This document shows positions 1 to 5,386 of a stretch of DNA of 8,108 bases, one piece after another. The translations under genes and the position numbers were made by a program. Every line of letters begins with the position of its first letter. The first letter of the stretch is position 1. The notes under the pieces are model-generated. The model ran no database searches and had not been told where the DNA came from. It worked only from the letters and a program-made list of their open reading frames with translations. This DNA comes from Emcibacteraceae bacterium (GTDB lineage Bacteria > Pseudomonadota > Alphaproteobacteria > Sphingomonadales > Emcibacteraceae), in assembly GCA_016763335.1 (NCBI GenBank), contig JAESUD010000090.1:1-8108 (forward strand), given 5' to 3'.

Positions 1-71
1 AAGAACAAGACATAAAAAACTTTAATGCAGAAATGAAATCAGAAAACCTACCGGAAATATATTTAAACTAG
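1..71 (+). CDS. C-terminal end of an unidentified protein (partial)
   Basis: A reading frame enters from the left edge and is open from position 3 to a TAG at 69-71. The other two forward frames stop within the first 31 bases. The visible 22 residues end in ENLPEIYLN and are hydrophilic, rich in Glu, Asn and Lys. The product cannot be identified from so short a tail. Its stop codon overlaps the AGGA ribosome-binding site (70-73) of the next gene, which starts 7 bases downstream. This spacing suggests the two genes are co-transcribed and supports this being a real gene end, not chance. Confidence 0.55.
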   Translation, partial: EQDIKNFNAEMKSENLPEIYLN

Positions 72-78
72 GAAAATC

Positions 79-387
79 ATGCTCGAACTCAGACCCAACT
101 GTGAAAATTGCGATAAAGATTTGCCGCCAAATTCAAACGAGGCCATGATTTGCACATATGAATGCACTTTTTGCACAAGCTGCGTGGAAAACATTCTAGA
201 AAATGTCTGCCCCAATTGCGGCGGCAATTTCGAAAACCGCCCCATAAGACCCACCAAAGCCAGAAGACCAAATGTAAGCCTGCACTATCAGCTTGCCTCA
301 AAAACCAAAGTCCAAACAAAATTCACCGAACAAGAAATCAAAACATTCGCAGGAAACATTAAATTCATCTCGCCGGAAGACCGATAA
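79..387 (+). CDS. DUF1272 family cysteine-rich putative zinc-binding protein
   Basis: A 102-residue protein that opens with MLELRPNCENCDKDLPP, the hallmark start of the DUF1272 family (COG3813), whose function is unknown. Eight cysteines are visible at residues 8, 11, 25, 29, 32, 35, 44 and 47. They form CxxC pairs (8/11, 32/35, 44/47) plus C25 and C29, as expected for two zinc sites in a small zinc-ribbon or RING-like fold. Pro and Arg residues follow (NRPIRPTKARRP, about 53-64). The remaining 40 or so residues are a basic, polar tail that seems longer than in the family members I recall. No signal peptide or membrane segment is seen, so it is probably cytoplasmic. The ATG at 79 has a good AGGA at 70-73, 5 bases upstream. 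The gene ends in TAA immediately followed by TGA. It is probably co-transcribed with the preceding partial gene and is not obviously related to the polysaccharide genes. Confidence 0.88.
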   Translation: MLELRPNCENCDKDLPPNSNEAMICTYECTFCTSCVENILENVCPNCGGNFENRPIRPTKARRPNVSLHYQLASKTKVQTKFTEQEIKTFAGNIKFISPEDR

Positions 388-536
388 TGATAAATAAATT
401 TTTAACAGAAAATGTATTTATCAACAGATAATTAGGTCAAAACAATACCGATTAGTAAAATGTTGAAATTTTAACGATTAATAGTTTATAAGATTGTAGA
501 AAACTAACATCTAGATACTATGGATTAATAAATAAA
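388..536. other. AT-rich intergenic region before the wzi-like gene
   Basis: A 149-base non-coding gap that is strongly AT-rich. It holds one candidate sigma-70 promoter (listed separately) and a short perfect inverted repeat, TTATC-AACA-GATAA, at 418-431. The repeat has no following T-run, so it does not look like a terminator for the DUF1272 gene. I see no JUMPstart/ops element of the kind that often precedes capsule and O-antigen operons, and no small ORF with a convincing ribosome-binding site. The gap marks the change from flanking genes to the polysaccharide locus. Confidence 0.6.
463..492 (+). promoter_or_regulatory. Candidate sigma-70 promoter for the wzi-like gene
   Basis: TTGAAA at 463-468 matches 5 of 6 bases of the -35 consensus. 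TATAAG at 487-492 matches 5 of 6 of the -10 consensus, with an 18-base spacer. Transcription would begin near 499 and give a leader of roughly 38 bases before the ATG at 537. The surrounding DNA is so AT-rich that chance matches are likely, so this is only a candidate. Confidence 0.35.
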
Positions 537-2009
537 ATGAAGCGTTATAAAAATACATTCTTAGTAATTTGTTTAGTTACGTTATTTCCTGTAACTATTA
601 CTCAAGCTTCCCCGTGGGCAAATCCAGGCGATGGTTCATTAAGGTCCGATGTCGAAATATTGGCACAATACGGATTAATTTCCGGCCCTATCAATAACTG
701 GCCTATGTCCTGGAAGCAAATTACCAGAAATTTGCATAAAGCAGACGAAATGGTTCTACCTTCCTATGTAAATGTCGCCCTAATGCGGGTCAAAGAAAAA
801 ATCCCTGATAAAGTTAATGTAAAAGCCAAACTGTATTACACAAACAAAGTTGATTATTTCAGAGGTTTCCAAGACAGCAGCCGCGGCAAAGCCGAAATAG
901 AATCTAGTGTAGAATTTAACTTGGACGACACTAGTGTCCATATAAACGCCAGCTACAATGATAACGAAGATTTTAATCTTGATGGTTCCTACCTCTCCCA
1001 CGATTTTGGCAACTGGTCCACTTACATTGGTTCAGTTGAACGCTGGTGGGGCCCTGGCCGCGAAACGACCACTCTCTTGAGCACAAACGCAAGACCCATG
1101 CCCTCAATCGGCATAAGACGCGTAGAATCCACTCCCTTTAAAAGTAAATGGTTAAGCTGGATGGGCGAATGGAGCGGAGAAATCTTCATTTCAAAAATGG
1201 ACCAAAACAGACACATATCAGAGCCAATTTTCGTAGGAATGAAGCTCGCCTTTGAACCGATTAAGAACTTTGAAGTTGGCCTTGCAAGAACATTGATGCT
1301 CTGTGGTCAGGGTCGTCCATGCGGACTAAAGCAATGGTCTCACAGCTTAATTGCCGTAGGAGATTTAGATAATTTTGGCGACACACAAGATGACGTTCTC
1401 AACCAACCTGGGAACCAACTGGCACAACTTGATTTATCCTATAGTTTTACCTTAAAGGAAAACATCAATGTCAAACTCTATGCTGAAGGAACAGCAGAAG
1501 ATATCGTCGTAGTTGCACCATATACATATTCAAGAATACTAGGAGCATCCTTTTACGGCCCAATAGGTAACAAGGGAGACCAATACCGTATCACGACCGA
1601 ATATTCCGATACAACAGGATCACTTGTATGGTTCTTCGGTGAACACCGTAAAGGCGTGCTGTACAATCATTTCATATATTTAAGCGGTTATCGTTATTTA
1701 GATAAAGTTATCGGTCATACCCTTGATTCCAACAGCAAATATTATTCCATAAACGCTGTTCTTACCAAAGCCAATGGTTTTGAAGTTGGTCTGAAGTATC
1801 AAAATATGTTGATAAATACTGAAGCAAACACACAAAATCGTTTAAGTGCCTCACGTGAGAAAATAAATAGTTTGAGCCTGAATATTACTGCACAAACCAG
1901 TATGGGAAAACTTACCTTTAATGGTAAAGTTTTGGATAATTACATTAACACGCCACAAAATGACAATGCAAATGTGATAGTCGGTTTGTCGTGGGAAGTT
2001 GGGTTTTAA
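537..2009 (+). CDS. wzi: Wzi-family capsule assembly outer-membrane beta-barrel protein
   Basis: A 490-residue protein, close in length to E. coli Wzi (about 480). Wzi is an outer-membrane beta-barrel that binds group 1 capsular polysaccharide at the cell surface and helps organise the capsule. Residues 1-24 form a signal peptide: a basic start (MKRYK), a hydrophobic core and a likely cut after ITQA. A mostly helical segment follows (about 33-90, with DVEILAQYGLISGP), then strand-rich sequence to the end. The family landmark is at 170-195: W170, W171, GPGRE (172-176), then a Ser/Thr-rich stretch and RPMPSIGIRR (186-195). The last residue is Phe (490), preceded by alternating hydrophobic residues, the usual signal for barrel insertion by the BAM complex. 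C256 and C262 form a possible disulfide in a LCGQGRPCG loop. The ribosome-binding site is weak (TGGA at 521-524, 12 bases upstream). The stop overlaps that of the opposing glycosyltransferase. The family assignment is firm. Its role in this locus is inferred from the neighbours. Confidence 0.9.
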   Translation: MKRYKNTFLVICLVTLFPVTITQASPWANPGDGSLRSDVEILAQYGLISGPINNWPMSWKQITRNLHKADEMVLPSYVNVALMRVKEKIPDKVNVKAKLYYTNKVDYFRGFQDSSRGKAEIESSVEFNLDDTSVHINASYNDNEDFNLDGSYLSHDFGNWSTYIGSVERWWGPGRETTTLLSTNARPMPSIGIRRVESTPFKSKWLSWMGEWSGEIFISKMDQNRHISEPIFVGMKLAFEPIKNFEVGLARTLMLCGQGRPCGLKQWSHSLIAVGDLDNFGDTQDDVLNQPGNQLAQLDLSYSFTLKENINVKLYAEGTAEDIVVVAPYTYSRILGASFYGPIGNKGDQYRITTEYSDTTGSLVWFFGEHRKGVLYNHFIYLSGYRYLDKVIGHTLDSNSKYYSINAVLTKANGFEVGLKYQNMLINTEANTQNRLSASREKINSLSLNITAQTSMGKLTFNGKVLDNYINTPQNDNANVIVGLSWEVGF

Positions 2010-3133
2010 TCTAATAGATTATCATAAATTTCTAAGGTTTTATCTACAACTTGATCAATTGAAAACTCCCGTTCTGCCATCTTCCTACCATTTAAAGCCA
2101 TTTGATGGCGTTTTTTTGGATCATTTATTAATTCTTCAATTGCAGTGGCTAAGGCGAGACTATCTTTAGGTGGTATTAAAATTCCATTTATGTTTTGAAG
2201 GTCGATCATTTCTCTACACCCGGGAACATCGGTCGTAATAATCGCCCGCGCAGAAGCAGTTGCTTCGATAAGAGCTTTTGGCATTCCTTCTCGATAAGAA
2301 GGCAAACAGATAACATTAGCCTTCTGGATCGTCTCAGACATATTGGTACTAAACTCCCAATGTTCTACCCATCCCAGCTCGACCCAATTTAAAATTTCCT
2401 TTTTTGTAACTGAAGAAGGGTTTCCCACATCAATATCACCGACAAGGGCCATTCTCACTTTAATATTTTTATTTTTTAGAATTTCGGCCGCTTTAACAAA
2501 CTCAACAACGCCTTTGTCTTTTAATAAACGCGCTGGTATAATAACCACTGGAATATTATCAGGCTCTTGCTTAACACTAAACTCACTTAAGTCGACACCT
2601 GACCCTTTGATGAGAACAGCTTGATCAGCTTTAATAGCTGAAATGGATTGCAAAAACCTCATATCATCATGATTTTGAACAATAGAGGTTAGTTTTTTAT
2701 TCCGTAATATAATTCGATAAGCGATCTTTATTATATTTCGTATTATTCCAGCCTTAAAACCTTTCGCAGTGAATACGTAGCCTAAGCCACTAAAAGCATT
2801 AACTATTGATTTAACTCTCGCTAGACGCGCCGCTAATGTTCCATAAAGTACAGGTTTAATAGTAATATGGTGGACAATATCAGGTTTTATTTTTTTATAA
2901 ATTTTATAAACCTGGAAGATAGTACTGACTTCTTGAAAAGGGTTTGCTTTACTGCGTGTAACCTTAACTTCGTGAAAGATAATGCCGTTTTCACTTAAAA
3001 CACTCTCTCCATCTCCACTCGTAGAAACAAGGTGCACATCATAGCCTTCTTCAATTGCTTTTTGAGCAATTGGAAGCCGATGTGATAAGAAAAACTTAAT
3101 TGGAAAAACAAAAAAAATTAACTTCTTTTGCAT
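2006..3133 (-). CDS. GT4-type glycosyltransferase (PglA/CapM-like)
   Basis: A 375-residue, apparently complete GT-B retaining glycosyltransferase of family GT4, probably acting on an undecaprenyl-diphosphate-linked glycan at the cytoplasmic face of the inner membrane. The N-terminal acceptor domain has FFLSHRLPIAQKAIEEGYDV (14-33) and the stretch HHITIKPVLYGTLAARLA (88-105) followed by NAFSGLGYVF (112-121). These are typical of bacterial enzymes that add N-acetylhexosamines to lipid-linked oligosaccharides. The C-terminal donor domain carries GSGVDLSEF (177-185), ARLLKDKG (201-208) and the E-x7-E motif in LPSYREGMPKALIEA (277-291; E282 and E290). The sugar and linkage cannot be read from sequence. 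The ATG lies 3 bases after the wzz-like stop, with only a poor ribosome-binding site (GAATAGAAA, which includes that stop). Translation is therefore probably coupled to the upstream gene. No signal peptide is present. Its TAA overlaps the wzi stop. Confidence 0.9.
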   Translation of the reverse strand: MQKKLIFFVFPIKFFLSHRLPIAQKAIEEGYDVHLVSTSGDGESVLSENGIIFHEVKVTRSKANPFQEVSTIFQVYKIYKKIKPDIVHHITIKPVLYGTLAARLARVKSIVNAFSGLGYVFTAKGFKAGIIRNIIKIAYRIILRNKKLTSIVQNHDDMRFLQSISAIKADQAVLIKGSGVDLSEFSVKQEPDNIPVVIIPARLLKDKGVVEFVKAAEILKNKNIKVRMALVGDIDVGNPSSVTKKEILNWVELGWVEHWEFSTNMSETIQKANVICLPSYREGMPKALIEATASARAIITTDVPGCREMIDLQNINGILIPPKDSLALATAIEELINDPKKRHQMALNGRKMAEREFSIDQVVDKTLEIYDNLLD

Positions 3134-3136
3134 TTT

Positions 3137-4012
3137 CTATTCAGATGCACGGTTAGTTCTTTTTCGTGCTTCACGAAAAAGCGCGACAAAAATTCCAATA
3201 ATAAATCCACCAAACACACTCAATATGACTATCAGCTTTCTATTTGGTTTGCTTGGATATGCTGGAATTATTGGATTGTCAATTGTTTCAAATAAATATT
3301 CATCCCTAATATCAACCAACATCATCTTTTGTGTTTCATCCTTGATCATGGCGATAAAGGACTGCCTGACATCCGCATCTCGTGTCTGGCTTAATTGGTT
3401 CGTTAAGTAAGCTAAACTCTTTTCACCCTTTATTTTAGCGCGTTCCCGCATTAACTCGTTAAGGTCTGCCATTAAATAAGTAAGCCAATCCTTAGCCAAT
3501 TCCGCATCTTTCCACATCAGCGAAACAGTTAGATCATTTGAAGTAACTTCCTGTGTTACCACAAGTAATTCTGAAAAACTTTCATATATATTAGCAGGCA
3601 GCAAGACTTCTTCGACATCACTGCTGGTATCAGTAGGAAATAAATAATTTTTAATATTATGTGCATCAATAAAATTCAAAATAAATTTTCGAGATTGCAG
3701 TATTAATAATCCAATTTCTTTTTCATCAATCTGTCCGGCTGTTCCACCGATTCCAGCCAACGCTGCTATTCCCCCCAACTGTCCTTTATTACTAGTTTGT
3801 TGTTCATTTGGTACCACAGTCATTGAAACTTCATAATAACGAGGCAACGACAGAGCTAAAGCTACCCCTAGAATTAACCCAATCATCATAAAGATTAGCA
3901 TTATATATTTTTGTTTTTTTAAAATATGAGAAAAATCAAGCAAATCTATTTCATCACTATTAAGATTATCAGGAAAAGGGTCGCCTTGAATTTCATTTGT
4001 TGGACTTTTCAT
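3137..4012 (-). CDS. wzz: Wzz-family polysaccharide chain-length determinant protein
   Basis: A 291-residue polysaccharide co-polymerase of the Wzz type, which sits in the inner membrane with a large periplasmic domain and sets the length of Wzy-made polymer. A short cytoplasmic N-terminus ends in the family feature EIDLLDFSHILKKQK (21-35). It is followed by TM1 (about 36-56) and PRYYEVSMTVVP (57-68). A Gly/Ala-rich stretch (about 80-92, LGGIAALAGIGG) and a helical periplasmic region (about 95-245) come next. The Pro-rich approach to TM2 is NPIIPAYPSKPNRK (246-259), and TM2 spans about 259-279. The protein ends only 12 residues after TM2, so it lacks the tyrosine-kinase domain of Wzc-type proteins. 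The ATG is preceded by GAGAGAAA. It is the first gene of a two-gene unit with the glycosyltransferase 3 bases downstream, and a candidate promoter lies at 4109-4081. Family call is strong. Whether it regulates capsule or LPS O-antigen length is not shown. Confidence 0.88.
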   Translation of the reverse strand: MKSPTNEIQGDPFPDNLNSDEIDLLDFSHILKKQKYIMLIFMMIGLILGVALALSLPRYYEVSMTVVPNEQQTSNKGQLGGIAALAGIGGTAGQIDEKEIGLLILQSRKFILNFIDAHNIKNYLFPTDTSSDVEEVLLPANIYESFSELLVVTQEVTSNDLTVSLMWKDAELAKDWLTYLMADLNELMRERAKIKGEKSLAYLTNQLSQTRDADVRQSFIAMIKDETQKMMLVDIRDEYLFETIDNPIIPAYPSKPNRKLIVILSVFGGFIIGIFVALFREARKRTNRASE

Positions 4013-4144
4013 TTTCTCTCACTGGACATAATCAAGGTCTTATTAAAATTTGAATATTATGATTTCTATTTATTTATACAATTCTATCCTATAGTTAATT
4101 AGTGATCAATGTTTCTATCGTTAAAAAATCAACAAGGTAATTTT
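4013..4144. promoter_or_regulatory. Divergent intergenic region between wzz-like and wzy-like genes
   Basis: The only head-to-head gap in the window, 132 AT-rich bases. It must hold the start signals for the minus-strand wzz-glycosyltransferase unit and for the plus-strand polymerase. A fair minus-strand promoter is listed separately. On the plus strand, TTGAAT (4050-4055) is followed by weak -10-like sequences (TATACA at 4075-4080, TACAAT at 4077-4082) at spacings of 19 and 21, and TATAGT lies at 4090-4095. None makes a convincing pair. I see no clear operator palindrome. Confidence 0.5.
4081..4109 (-). promoter_or_regulatory. Candidate sigma-70 promoter for the wzz-glycosyltransferase unit
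   Basis: Reading the minus strand, TTGATC at 4109-4104 matches 4 of 6 bases of the -35 consensus. TAGAAT at 4086-4081 matches 5 of 6 of the -10 consensus, with an ideal 17-base spacer. Transcription would start near 4074 and leave a leader of about 62 bases before the wzz-like ATG at 4012. If the polymerase began at its earlier ATG (4109), the -35 would touch that start codon, a mild argument for the later start at 4145. Confidence 0.38.
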
Positions 4145-5386
4145 ATGGGTGACATTTCCGGGATATTTCTAGCTTTCATATTACTCTTTATCATTATATT
4201 TAGCCCTAAACTTAGAAGTGCCCCCTCTAGTTATAAAATTATTGCATTCGGTTTTTTAATTCACCTAATCATTGCTGCTTATAATGGCTTTATTGGACCA
4301 ACTATTGGTGCGGGGGCAGATGCGACTACTTTTTATCGTGCGGGAGCAGAAATCGGTGCATTGGGGAGGTTTCAGTTTAGCCTTGGCAGTGGACTTTATG
4401 ACAATTTATTGGGAGTAATGTTCTACTTATTCGATCCCTCGATGTTTCTGGCATGCGTTTTATCCGTTGCCGCGTATGTAGCATCACTCTTTCCTTTAAT
4501 GGATATTTGTAAAGCATTAAAATTTGAGAAATTTCAAAAACACATTATAGCGGCTTACTCTTTCTTACCTTCCATGTTTTTGTTTGGTTCAATCGCTCTA
4601 CGTGAATCTTTGCAAGTTTGCTTTTGCATCTTTGCCATAAGCTATTTCATTAAGTTTTATTCTCATCGAAAAATTAGTTATTTCTTAATCGCAGTTTCCT
4701 GTTCCGCTTTAATGGGGCTTCTACATGCTGGCTTGCTATTATTTGCGCTAATAATGACAGTAACCGTTATTCTAATGAATTATAATCAATCAAATAAATT
4801 TTTAGTTTATTCTAAAAGTAAACTTTACACATATTTTTTACTTATAGTAGTAATAGGCGTTATAATTTCCATATTACCCAGCCTTACCTCTATGGGGGTT
4901 GTTACTACTTTAATACAAGGTGGTGACATAGCCGATTATACAGATACATATCGAGGCAACTTAGTTGACCTAAATCCTAGAAGTGGCTATGAAATTGAGC
5001 TTGATTATAGTTCTCCTATAAGTTTTCTGATGTCCATATTTAAAATGATATTATATTATATTGCTTATCCATTTCCTTGGAAAATCACGGCAATTATCGA
5101 TATTTATGCTTGTCTAGAAGCTTTGTGGAGATGTACTTTAATCTACTATTCTTATAAAGGCTGGAAAATGGCGAACGGAGAAATCAAAAAGGTTTTAACG
5201 CTATTGATCATTCTATATTTTGCTAATGCTTCAATTTGGGCAATGGGGACCAGTAACTTTGGCACCGGCATGCGACATAACCTTACCCATTATTGGATTT
5301 TGACAATTACCGGATTACCTTATTTAATTATATCTTGGAGATCATTCTTTAATAAATATTTTTTTAGAGTTAGGTCTTATTTATGA
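4145..5386 (+). CDS. wzy: Polytopic membrane protein, probable Wzy-type polysaccharide polymerase
   Basis: A very hydrophobic protein of 413 residues from the ATG at 4145 (425 from the alternative ATG at 4109). The later start is preferred because AAGG (4134-4137) lies 7 bases ahead of it, while nothing like a ribosome-binding site precedes 4109. Roughly 11-13 membrane segments are visible. In the shorter numbering, the first long extramembrane stretch (about 53-85) has GADATTFYRAGAEIGALGRF. An ALRES motif lies at 151-155, between two helices. The largest loop (about 246-290) contains DYTDTYRGN and NPRSGYEIELDY. PFPW is at 309-312, and NFGTGMRHN (371-379) precedes the last helix. LRES, PFPW and N-x-GT-x-x-RH are, as I recall, recurrent in polymerases of this type, which join lipid-linked repeat units at the periplasmic face. 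Wzy sequences diverge widely, so the call rests on topology, motifs and adjacency to wzz. It stands alone on its strand, and its end overlaps the asnB-like gene by 10 bases. Confidence 0.72.
   Translation: MGDISGIFLAFILLFIIIFSPKLRSAPSSYKIIAFGFLIHLIIAAYNGFIGPTIGAGADATTFYRAGAEIGALGRFQFSLGSGLYDNLLGVMFYLFDPSMFLACVLSVAAYVASLFPLMDICKALKFEKFQKHIIAAYSFLPSMFLFGSIALRESLQVCFCIFAISYFIKFYSHRKISYFLIAVSCSALMGLLHAGLLLFALIMTVTVILMNYNQSNKFLVYSKSKLYTYFLLIVVIGVIISILPSLTSMGVVTTLIQGGDIADYTDTYRGNLVDLNPRSGYEIELDYSSPISFLMSIFKMILYYIAYPFPWKITAIIDIYACLEALWRCTLIYYSYKGWKMANGEIKKVLTLLIILYFANASIWAMGTSNFGTGMRHNLTHYWILTITGLPYLIISWRSFFNKYFFRVRSYL

Noticed and set aside
89..362. Alternative-frame and antisense ORFs over the DUF1272 gene
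   Set aside because: The eight-cysteine DUF1272 frame with its AGGA site explains the DNA. The others are composition shadows.
418..431. Hairpin TTATC-AACA-GATAA after the DUF1272 gene
   Set aside because: Short stem, no following T-run, not convincing as a terminator or operator.
388..536. JUMPstart/ops antitermination element upstream of wzi
   Set aside because: I looked for the GGCGGTAG-type ops core and did not find it in this gap.
2007..2021. Inverted repeat TAATCT-AAT-AGATTA at the wzi/glycosyltransferase junction as a bidirectional terminator
   Set aside because: The 6-base stem is almost all A-T, the loop is 3 bases and no T-run follows on either strand, so it would be too weak.
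2343..2624. A 93-codon plus-strand ORF within the GT4 gene at 2006-3133
   Set aside because: Antisense to the conserved donor domain, with no ribosome-binding site or recognisable product.
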